A stretch of 64,000 nt of DNA, taken from contig OZ241844.1 of the NCBI GenBank assembly GCA_965202735.1, forward strand, positions 3,844,001 through 3,908,000. The letters run 5' to 3'. The notes beneath the pieces are model-generated. The model was not told the origin of the DNA. It made no database searches and worked only from the letters and a program-made list of their open reading frames with translations. Shown here in pieces: positions 9,401 to 20,294 of the stretch (its first letter is position 1; every line of letters begins with the position of its first letter). The stretch comes from HK1 sp965202735. Its GTDB lineage: Bacteria > Pseudomonadota > Gammaproteobacteria > HK1. The position numbers and the translations under genes are program-made.

Positions 9401-11266
9401 CGCATCACGCTCAACGACGCCGCGGGCTATGCGGTGGGCACGGACGTGACGGCCGACGGCACGCTGAACGACGGCCCGGCGCCGTCCACGGGAGGCGGCG
9501 GGAGCGTGACGGTGCGCGATACGGCGCCGGACTTCGGCGACGGGTCGGCGCCGGATCTGGACCTGACCTCGGGCGAGGCGATGGCGCCCGTGGTGCTGCC
9601 CCGGGCGACGGGGGGCAACGGCGCCTTCACCTACACCCTGACCTCGGTACCGCCGGGCCTGGCGGGCCTCGTGTTCGACCCGGCGACGCGGCGGCTCTCG
9701 GGCACGCCCTCGGGGAATGGCCGCTACACGTTCACCTACCGGGCGGACGACGGGGACGGGAACCGGCGGGATGAGGACGCGGCGATCCTGACCTTCACGG
9801 TGATCGTGGAGGACGGGCGCACGAGGCTGGTGAAGCAGACGGTACGGCGCACGCTGGCGGAGGTGGCGCGCCGGGCGCTGACGGGGGCGCTCGACAACAT
9901 CGGGGCGCGGCTGGCGGCGGCGCCGCTGAGCGGGCTGACGCTGGCGGGGGAGACCGTGCCGCTCGACATGTCCGGCGCAGACGCCGGGACGGGCCTTGGG
10001 ACGGCGGGCCGGGCCTGCACATCGGGCGCCCCCTGGCGGCAGGGCCTCGGGCGGACCGGCGCCGGAGCGCCGGGCTGCGGCGGTCCCGAGCCCCGGAGCG
10101 TGGAGTCCGACGAGCTGCTGAACGCGAGCGCCTTCTCGCTGGCGCTCGGCGCGGCCGAGGACGCGCCGGACTTCGACCCGCACGCGCCGCGCTGGGCGGT
10201 GTGGGGCCGGGGCGACTACGGGACCTTCGCGGGGCGTCCCGAGGGGATGCGCTACGAGGGCGAGCTGCGCACGGGCTGGCTCGGGGTCGATGCGCGGGCC
10301 GGGGCCTGGGTGGCGGGGCTTGCGGTGAGCCACGGCCGGGGCGAGGCGGACTACGACATCGACGACGGGCAGGCGGGCCGTCTGGAGACCGAGCTGACGG
10401 CGCTCTACCCCTACGGGCGGTGGACGGTGTCGGAGGGGCTGGAGCTGCGCGGCGTGCTGGGCGCCGGGCGGGGCGAGGCGCGCCACCGGGGGGACGGCGG
10501 GGCGGAGGCGACCGGGGACCTCACGATGCGGATGGCGTCGGCGGGCCTGCGCTACGACCTGCCCCCGCTCGCCGGCGTCGCCCTTGCGGCGCGGGCCGAT
10601 GCGAGCGCGGCGCGGATGGAGACCGACGCGGGGCCGGCCCCGGTCCACGGGCTGACCGCGGAGAGCTGGCGGCTGCGGGCGGGGGTGGAGGCGTCGCGGC
10701 GCCTCGCGCTCGATGACGCGACGGCGCTGACCCCGTTCGTGGAGGCGGCGGCGCGCCGGGACGGGGGCGACGGGCTGACGGGGACGGGGCTGGAGGTCGC
10801 GGGCGGGGTGCGCTGGACGGCGCCGCGGGTGCAGGTCGAGGCGCGGGGCCGGTGGCTCGCGGCGCACACGGAGGCGGGCGCGGAGGAGCGCGGCGTGAGC
10901 GTGACCGCGCGGGTCGGCCCGGGGGCCGAGGGGCGCGGCCTGTCGCTGATGCTGCGCCCGCGCTGGGGGGCGGGCACAAGCGGCGCGGAGGCGCTGTGGC
11001 GGGACGCGCTGCCGACGGCCTCGACGGCGGACCCCGCCGCGGCGCTCGATGCGCGCATCGGCTACGGCCTCGGCGCGGCGCCCTGGGGCCTGGTGACGCC
11101 GTTCGCGGAGACTGGGCTGGCCGGGGACGGCCGGCGGCTCCGGCTCGGGACGCGGCTCGATGCGTCGCACCGGCGGCTCGGGGTCGAGCTTGCGGGCGAG
11201 CACCGCGAGGGCGGCGCGGCCGGGCCGGAGCAGGCCGTCCGGCTGGACCTCAGGCTGCGGTACTGA
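6476..11266 (+). CDS. Large type V autotransporter with fibronectin III and Calx-beta repeats
   Basis: From the GTG at 6476 the protein is 1596 aa. A signal peptide (hydrophobic core LAAFLLLTLAAALA, cleavage near AQAQQ) is followed by about five fibronectin type III domains, with WxxP and NGTxYTFRIRA motifs near residues 38-230, 350-550 and 685-775. A Calx-beta domain lies near 552-660, and two more Calx-beta-like repeats (TVDEGGSGTYT) near 780-985. An Ig/cadherin-like module near 1010-1120 is followed by a C-terminal autotransporter beta-barrel from about 1240, ending LDLRLRY with a terminal aromatic. The passenger is a likely adhesin exposed on the outer membrane. The GTG has a poor ribosome site. 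The ATG at 6340, separated by a C12 tract, may be the true start. Repeats share near-identical segments, so domain number may vary between strains. Confidence 0.88.
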   Translation: MGAPGRPARRLSAALAAFLLLTLAAALAPQAAQAQQSCAPLVAPTISVAAAGPGQLTVTWTLSSYQENVDNWNLQYRKTGGSWTTVPISNAAARSHTITGLEAGTAYQVQLRAILQATLCPPGPTSTTATATTSGTAGTPVLTAKAGDGQVTLFYYHPGGSIPSNNAWSYKIIGTSINQEFLSSLGKTSGSYTVTSLQNGRAYTFEVEYVGSGGIQTSNQVTVTPNPPPPPVLISDPDKRVKAGTGGTVVVCYNLLSVSYDGTTYLEKRSGRTAVPAHSALKDTTNGVSITEAPAVISAQVLGTGNINFDPCATVGPGTHTVTWEWNGPGGTASKGTTSTTFTVVPHPSTVPAKPTEVRARSEDGTVSLFWRSPADNRITGWKFRRKAADDDNWGSWTTIGSITSSGGIDGTNLGGLTNGTVYVFQIRATSANGDGAVSDTVAARPMADPSSVTATVAPAKPAKFRATGGNGEVTLRWADPEDGSITRWEYQQKSGSGTFGSDWTLIAEFAYVSDHRITGLQNGTKYTFRVRAVNSIGNGAVSDEASATPQAKTIALTASSTTVAEGDSGHTDITITATLSEGAPANFEVILGWDTVSGTATLQDSNDCSSPSDIDVCFVGDTSIAIAAGERVATRTLRVLGDTRYEDDETAYILAYASGVSGWTGGRLILTIVDDDDDQVVAPAAPTGFTATAGNGQVVLNWSDPDDATITGYQYQQKTGGNFGATWTAMSGSGASTTSYTVGSLTNGTEYTFRIRAVSAAGNGAVSDEKSATPVAAPTAGVTVSTPTLTVDEGGSGTYTMRLNTAPSDTVTVTVGGASGDVTVEPASLTFTTTNYADPQTVTVRAGRDEDTDTDTNVTLTHGASGGGYGSVTIASVVVSVTDTTPTLQLRTDPEAVTEGTAIALTVTSNRAVPGTLPVRLTLADRGSSGFAAADLPGGLGPRTFNAAFNGGTTGTVTIATGRDSDTDEGPETYRITLNDAAGYAVGTDVTADGTLNDGPAPSTGGGGSVTVRDTAPDFGDGSAPDLDLTSGEAMAPVVLPRATGGNGAFTYTLTSVPPGLAGLVFDPATRRLSGTPSGNGRYTFTYRADDGDGNRRDEDAAILTFTVIVEDGRTRLVKQTVRRTLAEVARRALTGALDNIGARLAAAPLSGLTLAGETVPLDMSGADAGTGLGTAGRACTSGAPWRQGLGRTGAGAPGCGGPEPRSVESDELLNASAFSLALGAAEDAPDFDPHAPRWAVWGRGDYGTFAGRPEGMRYEGELRTGWLGVDARAGAWVAGLAVSHGRGEADYDIDDGQAGRLETELTALYPYGRWTVSEGLELRGVLGAGRGEARHRGDGGAEATGDLTMRMASAGLRYDLPPLAGVALAARADASAARMETDAGPAPVHGLTAESWRLRAGVEASRRLALDDATALTPFVEAAARRDGGDGLTGTGLEVAGGVRWTAPRVQVEARGRWLAAHTEAGAEERGVSVTARVGPGAEGRGLSLMLRPRWGAGTSGAEALWRDALPTASTADPAAALDARIGYGLGAAPWGLVTPFAETGLAGDGRRLRLGTRLDASHRRLGVELAGEHREGGAAGPEQAVRLDLRLRY

Positions 11267-11282
11267 GCGGGGGGTGCGGAGA

Positions 11283-12227
11283 ATGACGAAGAGCGGAACG
11301 CCGTTCGCGATGAACGGCGGAGCCCTGCGGGCCGCGGCGTTCGCGGCGGCCGCGCTCATGCTTGCCGCCTGCGGCGGCGGGGGCGCCTCGAAGACCGGCG
11401 GCCCCCGGGTCCTGTCGGACGTGGACAAGGCGCGCGTGGCCCGGCTCGAAACGCTGCGCGAGGGCGCCGACACGCTGCGGATGACCGGGCTGCACGCGCG
11501 CTGGTCGCTCGCCGCCGAGGGGGAAGAGGACATCGAGGACGCGTTCGTCGAGCCTGTGACGTGCTCGGGGGCGCGCTGCGAGGCGGCGGACGGCGCGGCG
11601 CTGGCGGCGCGGGACCTGCTCGACCTCTCCGGCATCGGTCCGGGCGCGGGCGCAGCGGAGACCGGCGCGCGGGGCGGGCTCGACACGGTGCGGACCACCG
11701 GCGGGCTCGCGCTCACGGAGACGCTGCCCGGGCTGACGGTCACCGTCTCGCCGCGGGCGACGAGCTGGGGATTCTGGGGCGCGCACGGCTTCGCGGCGCT
11801 GACGCTCGGCACGGGCCCGCTGTCGGCGGAGGTCGAGGGGACGGCGATGCGCGGCACGTTCTCGCTGGCGCGGGCCTGGGCGGCGGGCGCCGCCAGCGGC
11901 AGCAATCCGGCGGGGGCCTGGCGCGCGACCTGGACCGGCATCGCCGAGGCGAGCCCGACGGGGGCGTTCGAGCGGCGCCAGGGCACGGCGACGGTGACGG
12001 TCGCGGACCTGTCGCGCCCCCGGGTCGATGTCGACATCGCCCTCGACGGCGTCGACGCGCCGCTGACCTGGACCGGCATGCCGCTCGCCGCCGGGCGCTT
12101 CACCGCCGGGACGGCCGGGACGGACTACCTCGAAGGCCACTTCCACGGCCCGGCGCACGAGGAGGCCTGGGGCGTGTTCGACACCCGGGACTACCTCGGC
12201 GCCTTCGGCGCGAAGAGGACGCCGTGA
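11283..12227 (+). CDS. TbpB-like surface lipoprotein
   Basis: This 314-aa protein begins with a charged N-terminus, a hydrophobic Ala-rich segment and the lipobox LAAC (cysteine near residue 29), so it is predicted to be lipidated. The C-terminal third has the pattern of the beta-barrel domain of transferrin-binding protein B and factor-H-binding-like lipoproteins: EGHFHGPAHEEAWGVFD, then GAFGAKR at the end. Transferrin binding itself cannot be inferred; many environmental members have unknown ligands. It starts 17 bp after the autotransporter stop, with GGAG just upstream, so the two are probably co-transcribed. The ATG at 11283 gives a normal lipoprotein signal. Confidence 0.75.
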   Translation: MTKSGTPFAMNGGALRAAAFAAAALMLAACGGGGASKTGGPRVLSDVDKARVARLETLREGADTLRMTGLHARWSLAAEGEEDIEDAFVEPVTCSGARCEAADGAALAARDLLDLSGIGPGAGAAETGARGGLDTVRTTGGLALTETLPGLTVTVSPRATSWGFWGAHGFAALTLGTGPLSAEVEGTAMRGTFSLARAWAAGAASGSNPAGAWRATWTGIAEASPTGAFERRQGTATVTVADLSRPRVDVDIALDGVDAPLTWTGMPLAAGRFTAGTAGTDYLEGHFHGPAHEEAWGVFDTRDYLGAFGAKRTP

Positions 12228-12252
12228 AGAGCCTCCCATGAAGAGCCTCCCA
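12225..12252 (+). repeat. 14-bp tandem duplication between lipoprotein stop and DUF2235 start
   Basis: The unit TGAAGAGCCTCCCA occurs twice in tandem and a third partial unit begins the next gene. The first unit supplies the TGA stop of the lipoprotein. The duplication creates an ATG at 12238 that stops after five codons (decoy), while the true ATG is at 12252. Confidence 0.8.
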
Positions 12253-13235
12253 TGAAGAATCTCGTGGTGTGCTGCGACGGCACCGGCAACGAGTACGGCA
12301 CGAACAACACCAACGTGGTCACCACCTACGCGCTGGCCGAGGAGAGCGCCCGCCAGCGCCGCTACTACGACCCCGGCATCGGCACCGGCGGCTGGGTCTA
12401 TGAAGAAGAGCGCGGCACCGTGCGCGCGGCGATGGACCAGGCCACCGGGTACGGCCTTCGCCGGAACGTCGAGCAGGCGTACCGGTTCCTGATGGCGGCG
12501 TACGAGCCCGGCGACCGGGTGTATCTGTTCGGCTTCAGCCGGGGCGCGTTCACGGTGCGCTCGCTGGCCGGGATGCTGCACCGCTGCGGTCTGCTCCCCC
12601 CGAGCGCGACGAACCTCGTGGAGTACGCATCCAGACGCTACCACCACCCGGGCGCCGATGCCGGGAGGGATGCCGAGGTCGATGCCGGCTTCCGCGCGAC
12701 CTTCGCGCGGGCCTGCCCGGTGCACTTCATCGGGGTGTGGGACACGGTGGCATCGCTGCTGCTCAACGCGGGGCGGGCATGGCACGACACCGGGCTCACC
12801 CCGGAGACCGCGTTTGCCTGCCAGGCGGTGGCCATCGACGAGCGCCGGCGCGACTTCCCGCCGTGCCTGTGGGACGAGACGAGCCGGCGCGACGGCCAGG
12901 GGCTGGAGCAGGTGTGGTTCGCGGGCGCGCACTCCGACGTCGGCGGCTGGTACGACGAGCGGGGGCTGTCGAACCTCGCGCTCCAGTGGATGCTGGGCAG
13001 GGCGCGGGCGCGCGGGCTGCATGTCGACACGGACGCCTTGGGGCGCCCCGCGCACCGGGGCGACCCGCTGGGGACGATGCACGAGTCGTTCGGGGGGTTC
13101 TGGCGGTTCCGCGGCAGCCGGCGGCGGGTCCTTCCGCGGGGCGCGCGCATTCACCGCAGCGTGGTGGAGCGGATGCGGGACGAGGCGTCGCGATACGCCC
13201 CGAGGCTCCCGAAGGACTACGTGGTGGTCGACTGA
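12252..13235 (+). CDS. DUF2235 alpha/beta-hydrolase
   Basis: This 327-aa protein has the DUF2235 signature: CCDGTGN at residues 7-13, then GFSRGAF at residues 94-100 with the presumed nucleophile Ser96. The later HSDVGGWY segment fits the catalytic Asp/His region. DUF2235 proteins include type VI secretion phospholipase effectors, but many are stand-alone cytosolic hydrolases, and no secretion or immunity gene is present here. No signal peptide or membrane segment is seen. It follows the lipoprotein by 24 bp and is probably in the same transcript as the autotransporter. That would tie a lipid-type hydrolase to a surface locus, but the link is inference. Confidence 0.85.
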   Translation: MKNLVVCCDGTGNEYGTNNTNVVTTYALAEESARQRRYYDPGIGTGGWVYEEERGTVRAAMDQATGYGLRRNVEQAYRFLMAAYEPGDRVYLFGFSRGAFTVRSLAGMLHRCGLLPPSATNLVEYASRRYHHPGADAGRDAEVDAGFRATFARACPVHFIGVWDTVASLLLNAGRAWHDTGLTPETAFACQAVAIDERRRDFPPCLWDETSRRDGQGLEQVWFAGAHSDVGGWYDERGLSNLALQWMLGRARARGLHVDTDALGRPAHRGDPLGTMHESFGGFWRFRGSRRRVLPRGARIHRSVVERMRDEASRYAPRLPKDYVVVD

Positions 13236-13315
13236 AGGGGTGCGGCCGGGGCGGACCCGGCGACTGGACCGCCGCCGGGGCCCGAGAGACGACGTGCCCA
13301 ACCGCCGCAAGTGCG

Positions 13316-14035
13316 TCACCGGAGCGCCCGGGCGGTTTCTCCGGAGAGTGGAAGTCCGCCCCGCCGGCCGGCGCCCGCGGCCGGCACGTCGAACCGGAGG
13401 CCCTGTTCTCCAGCCGGCGCGCTCGCCGCACGGAGAACGAGCTCTCCCGCGGGGACGGGCATTCGCACCGGCGCCGCCAGCCGCCACTCCTCGTTGCCGA
13501 GCTCCACGTACCACTTGCCGGGCGGCAGCGTGGGCAGGCGCCCCCACCAGCCACCCCCGGCCTCCGGGGTCATGGCGACCATGACGTCGGCGCCGGCCCG
13601 CGCGGCGCGGGCGAAGCGAAGTTCCAGCCGGACCCCGCCCGCTGCCCCCTGGGCGCCGTCCAGATGAGCTCCGCCGCCTTCGTGACGGCCTTCCTGACCT
13701 CGGCCCTCGCCCGCTGCTCCCTGGGCGCCGTCCGGGCCGGTGAGGCGTACCCGCACGATCCCCGGCGCCGGGAACGAGACGGCGGCTTCCAGCCCCCGGC
13801 GCGTCGCCTCCGCGTCGCGGGCGAGCGAGCGGTTGATCTGCATCCCCCGCCGGTAGTAGTCGCCGGCGACGAGCCCGTCCCAGGTCGCGCTGGCGAGCAC
13901 CAGCATCACCGCTCCCATGATCACCGCGGTCGCGGGGACCGCCAGAACCATCCACACCAGGGGCTCCCGGTACCAGGGCGGCGGGCGAGGGGTGCTCGAG
14001 GTCGTCTTCCGGGCGGATGCCATGGCCTTCCTCAC
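13316..14035 (-). CDS. FixH family protein
   Basis: This 239-aa protein has a single membrane helix near residues 27-50, followed by the FixH pattern VAGDYYRRGMQIN and, near the C-terminus, LPPGKWYVEL. FixH normally works with FixG, FixI and FixS in copper delivery and assembly of cbb3 cytochrome oxidase. Here it stands alone, with none of those genes nearby. The middle carries an internal duplication (DGAQGAAGE and DGAQGAAGG, about 30 residues apart, enclosing a Glu/Gly/His-rich insert) that makes it longer than the usual 160-180 residues. It is convergent with the DUF2235 gene and its upstream side faces the ISAs1-type insertion. Confidence 0.8.
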   Translation of the reverse strand: MRKAMASARKTTSSTPRPPPWYREPLVWMVLAVPATAVIMGAVMLVLASATWDGLVAGDYYRRGMQINRSLARDAEATRRGLEAAVSFPAPGIVRVRLTGPDGAQGAAGEGRGQEGRHEGGGAHLDGAQGAAGGVRLELRFARAARAGADVMVAMTPEAGGGWWGRLPTLPPGKWYVELGNEEWRLAAPVRMPVPAGELVLRAASAPAGEQGLRFDVPAAGAGRRGGLPLSGETARALR

Positions 14036-14108
14036 TGCCCCGGCGCCCCGCGGTCCGCAGACGCCCGCATCGGCGGCATCATCGGCGGACCCCGGTCAAC
14101 GGGTCAAC

Positions 14109-16142
14109 CAGGGTCATTTCACGCTACCGATCCTCGCGATGACACGAAAGGGGTGACCTGCGCGGCAGGGTGCGGCGGGGTCCTCCGGGCGCGGTTTCGC
14201 AGCGGTCGGGGTCGGTCGGCCGGCCCTCGGACGCGGAGGCTTGCTGCGAGAGGGGGTGGCCGGAAGCCGGCTCAGTCGGAGGACAGGACGGCGTCGAGCG
14301 CGTCGTCGCGGTGCATCATGAAGTGGAGATGGGCGTCGGGCAGGTAGCGGAAGCCGCGATGGAACACGACGGCGAGCGCGATGTTGTTGAGGGTGGCATG
14401 GTTGGCGGGCGCGTGGCGCGCACGCACGCGGCTCGCGTCTTCGCCCATGGTGGCGTCGCGGCGGTAGTGGTTGGCGTTCTCGACCTGCCAGTGGCCGCGG
14501 TTCCAGGCGAGCAGTTGGGCCGGTCCGGCGCGCCGGGCGGGGGCCGAGGTGATGCCGTAGGCGGTCTCGGTCGAGGTGGTGCCGGTCTTCGCGTTGGTGC
14601 GTGTGCGCACGACGCGGAACGCTTGGCGGGCGCCGGGGAAGGGCGCGAGGGTGCCGGCGAGCAGCTCACACGCGGCGATGCGGCGCGTCTCGATGCGTCC
14701 GTGCGCCTTCACCGGGTCATCGGCGTGGCGGCGCACGGCGGCGGTGTCCCAGTCGATCGCGGCGAGCTGCGCGAAGCTGTCGGGGCAGTTCGCCTTGATT
14801 GCCAACACGTAGTCGGCGCCGTGCGCCTCGACGATCGCGCGCGCGGTGTCGCGGGTCGCGTGCAGCGCGTCCAGGGTGAGCACGCAGCCGGTGAGGTCGA
14901 CGTCTTCGAGCAGGGCCCGCAGCGCGGCGGTCTCGCCGCCCTCGTCGCGGCAGCAGCGGCTCGCGAGCGGCCGTCCGGCGTGGGTGACCAGCGTCACGAT
15001 CTCGAAGTGGGCGTCGGGGCCCGCGTGCCGGTTGGCGCCCCGGATGCGCTTGCCGTCGGCGGCCAGCGCCGGCGTCGCGCCGCCCTCGGCGAGGCGCGGC
15101 GCGGCCCACTGCACCAGCACCGCCTGCAGGTCGTCCGGGTCAGTGTCCATCAGCACCCGGCACAGGGTCGAGTCCGACGGTGCGACCCGGCGCCCGGTCG
15201 CCGGGTCGGTCCACGCGCCGAGCGCCCGCAGCTCCGCCTCGCTGAGGTGGCGTGCGAATCGCTCCGTCGCCGCCGGCCCGTGCTGGCCGGCGAGCCGTGC
15301 CAACGCGCAGACCGACAGCACGGTCGGCAGCGAGTGCTTGCGGCCCTGTCCGCGCCGTGCATCCGGCACCTGCGCGAACAGGTCGCGCAGCGACCGCAGC
15401 TCGGCGCGCGTGTAGCGCACCGGGGTCGCCCGGCACTGCCACTCGGCACGGTCCAAGGGGGCCACCAGCCTGCGGCGCGCGTCGCGCCGCAGCGCCCGCA
15501 CATACATCTCCTTCGGCTGCTCGTGCGGGTCGGTGTACGCCCCGTTGTGGCGCGCGAAGCCCTTCGTACGCCCCACCCGCACCCAGTTCGACGCCGCGTA
15601 GCATGTGCCCCGGAACCGCGCCGGGTCGACGAACGTCTCCGCCAGCTCCAGCGGATGGCCATACCGCGCCGCCCAGTCCGCGCTCAGCCGGCGCAGGCTC
15701 CGGCCCAGCACCCGCGACGCCAAGTGCGCGACCCCCGACCCCTCCGGCAGCACCAGGAACCGCGTGTTGTTCGCGATCAGGTGCAGCCGCCGGAACTGCA
15801 CCGAACGGTGCCAGCCCAGCCAGCGGTCGCGCGGACCACACTTGAACGCCCCCGACTGCCAGCCCACCAGCGCCAGCCAGTGACCGCGCCACGTCGCGAC
15901 GTGGCGCAACCCCCGGCCCGCAAACTGCCGGAACCCAAGGTAGTGGTGCGCCGCCATCAGCGCGTCCCAGCGCCGACGCTCGTCGCCGCGCACCGCACGC
16001 ACCTCGACTTCGCCAACGACTACCTCGGCCGGGTCAAACCCATCTCGCATCCCGCCAGCATGCACCAAGCCGACACGAAAAGCCAGACCCTGGCACACCA
16101 ACTGCCCAGTCAATCAGCTACTGCTAGCGTGAAATAGCCCTG
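14109..16142 (-). mobile_element. Complete ISAs1-family insertion sequence with 10-bp target duplication
   Basis: The left inverted repeat CAGGGTCATTTCACGCTA (14109-14126) matches the right end at 16125-16142, which in reverse complement reads CAGGGCTATTTCACGCTA (16 of 18). Both flanks carry the perfect direct repeat ACGGGTCAAC (14099-14108 and 16143-16152), a 10-bp target-site duplication, indicating a fairly recent insertion. The element is 2034 bp and holds one transposase gene. The target is itself repetitive, since GGTCAAC appears again just before the left flank. Insertion put the right end 110 bp upstream of gcvH. Confidence 0.93.
14272..16113 (-). CDS. ISAs1-type transposase with N-terminal DruA-like (DUF4338) domain
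   Basis: This 613-aa protein has two parts. Residues about 35-225 match the DruA/DUF4338 family: HYLGFRQFAGRGLRHVA, VGWQSGAFKCGPRDRWLGW, LIANNTRFLVLP, AETFVDPARFRGTCY. Residues about 240-613 are an ISAs1 transposase. Its associated helical domain (LRDLFAQVPDARRGQGRKHSL) is followed by the DDE core with LAADGKRIRG, LTLDALHATRD and the QVENANHYRRDATMGED glutamate region. All catalytic positions look intact and there is no frameshift. The start at 16113 uses the full open frame; an internal ATG at 16050 (MRDGFDPAE) is a plausible shorter start. DruA is the namesake of Druantia anti-phage systems, but here it is part of the transposase. Confidence 0.9.
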   Translation of the reverse strand: MTGQLVCQGLAFRVGLVHAGGMRDGFDPAEVVVGEVEVRAVRGDERRRWDALMAAHHYLGFRQFAGRGLRHVATWRGHWLALVGWQSGAFKCGPRDRWLGWHRSVQFRRLHLIANNTRFLVLPEGSGVAHLASRVLGRSLRRLSADWAARYGHPLELAETFVDPARFRGTCYAASNWVRVGRTKGFARHNGAYTDPHEQPKEMYVRALRRDARRRLVAPLDRAEWQCRATPVRYTRAELRSLRDLFAQVPDARRGQGRKHSLPTVLSVCALARLAGQHGPAATERFARHLSEAELRALGAWTDPATGRRVAPSDSTLCRVLMDTDPDDLQAVLVQWAAPRLAEGGATPALAADGKRIRGANRHAGPDAHFEIVTLVTHAGRPLASRCCRDEGGETAALRALLEDVDLTGCVLTLDALHATRDTARAIVEAHGADYVLAIKANCPDSFAQLAAIDWDTAAVRRHADDPVKAHGRIETRRIAACELLAGTLAPFPGARQAFRVVRTRTNAKTGTTSTETAYGITSAPARRAGPAQLLAWNRGHWQVENANHYRRDATMGEDASRVRARHAPANHATLNNIALAVVFHRGFRYLPDAHLHFMMHRDDALDAVLSSD

Positions 16143-16251
16143 ACGGGTCAACGGGCCCCGGATGCCGAAGAACGTGTTTTGGTTGATAATCGCGCGGTAC
16201 CTGACGGTGTCCGCAGGGGGCTGCCTTGGACGACAGGGGAGAGAGCTTGCG

Positions 16252-16632
16252 ATGAGTGGATTGTGGTTCACCGAGGATCACGAATGGATCCGCGTCGAGG
16301 ACGATGGCGGGGCCGTCGTGGGCATCACCGACTATGCGCAGGACCAGCTCGGCGAGCTCGTGTTCGTGGAGCTTCCGGAAGTCGGGGCGGAGCTCGACCA
16401 GGGCGAGGAAGGCGCGGTGATCGAGTCGGTCAAGGCCGCCGGCGAGCTCAAGCTCCCGGTCAGCGGCACGGTGACGGAAGTCAACGATGCCCTCGTGGAC
16501 GAGCCGGGACAGGTCAACGCCGACCCGCTCGGCGACGGCTGGTTCTTCCGGGTCCGGGTAAGGGATCTGTCGGAGCTCGAAGGGCTGATGGACGAGGAGG
16601 CCTACCGGGCCTTCATCGAGTCGCTCGACTGA
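16252..16632 (+). CDS. gcvH: Glycine cleavage system H protein
   Basis: This 126-aa protein carries the lipoyl-domain signature AVIESVKAAGELKLPVSG with the lipoylated lysine at residue 61. It shuttles the aminomethyl group between the P, T and L proteins of the glycine cleavage complex. The ATG at 16252 was chosen because it gives the conserved start LWFTEDHEWI and has GGGGAGAGAG upstream; an in-frame extension from 16162 would add unrelated residues. gcvP follows after 343 bp. gcvT is not in the window. The IS right end lies 110 bp upstream and may have altered its promoter. Confidence 0.95.
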   Translation: MSGLWFTEDHEWIRVEDDGGAVVGITDYAQDQLGELVFVELPEVGAELDQGEEGAVIESVKAAGELKLPVSGTVTEVNDALVDEPGQVNADPLGDGWFFRVRVRDLSELEGLMDEEAYRAFIESLD

Positions 16633-16975
16633 GCAGGGGCGCCGTCCTTCCGGCCCGGCCCGGTCCCGGAAGATGCGGAAGAGAACCCGGCGGAGGTGGC
16701 GAGGCGCCGTCCTTCCGGCTCGACCCGACCCGGCTCGCCTCGACTCAGCCCGGTCCGGTTTCGGTCCCGGTTCCGGCCCTGGCCCCGGCGCCGGGAGCCC
16801 GGTTCCGGCGCCGGGCGCCGGTGCACCCGAAGGCGCCCGGTGACCGCACGTACCGGCGCCGGCGGGACCATCGCGGTCCGGAGCCGTCCGGACCGCGGAC
16901 GCCTCGCGACGACAATGCGACGCGCCTCGGTGCGCGTCATCCGGACTGGAACGCCAGAGAGAGGATCCGATTCCC
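16633..16975. other. Gene-free spacer between gcvH and gcvP
   Basis: The spacer is 343 bp and very GC-rich. GGCGCCGTCCTTCCGGC occurs twice (near 16648 and 16705), followed by degenerate CCGG/GGCGCC runs such as GGCCCCGGCGCCGGGAGC. No coding sequence, tRNA or clear riboswitch fold was recognised. Confidence 0.6.
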
Positions 16976-20110
<3,135 letters not shown>

Positions 20111-20294
20111 GGTGGGAGCCCCGGCCGTGTCCCCGCCTCACACGGGGCCGGGATGGCGGCGGGTCCCGCAGGGAACCGTCGCATGCGATTGCCTCGAGCG
20201 CCGTGACCACTTGTCGAGTGACTCGACAGCAGAATGCCCTCTACCTTGATACACGCACTCCATTGTTCGCCCGCAGGGACAGGAACCGGAGCTC

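Noticed and set aside
7109..12103. A 1664-codon open frame on the minus strand opposite the autotransporter and lipoprotein.
   Set aside because: It is Arg/Pro/Ala-rich with no family motif, and is the third-position mirror of a high-GC gene. The plus strand has a signal peptide, domain motifs and a beta-barrel.
14272..16113. Considered a stand-alone Druantia (DruA) defence gene.
   Set aside because: The same open frame continues into a full ISAs1 DDE domain and the gene is enclosed by IS ends with a target duplication. No druB-E genes are present.
16143..16251. Considered a glycine riboswitch upstream of gcvH.
   Set aside because: The 110 bp are too short for a tandem glycine aptamer and I could not find the conserved aptamer cores.
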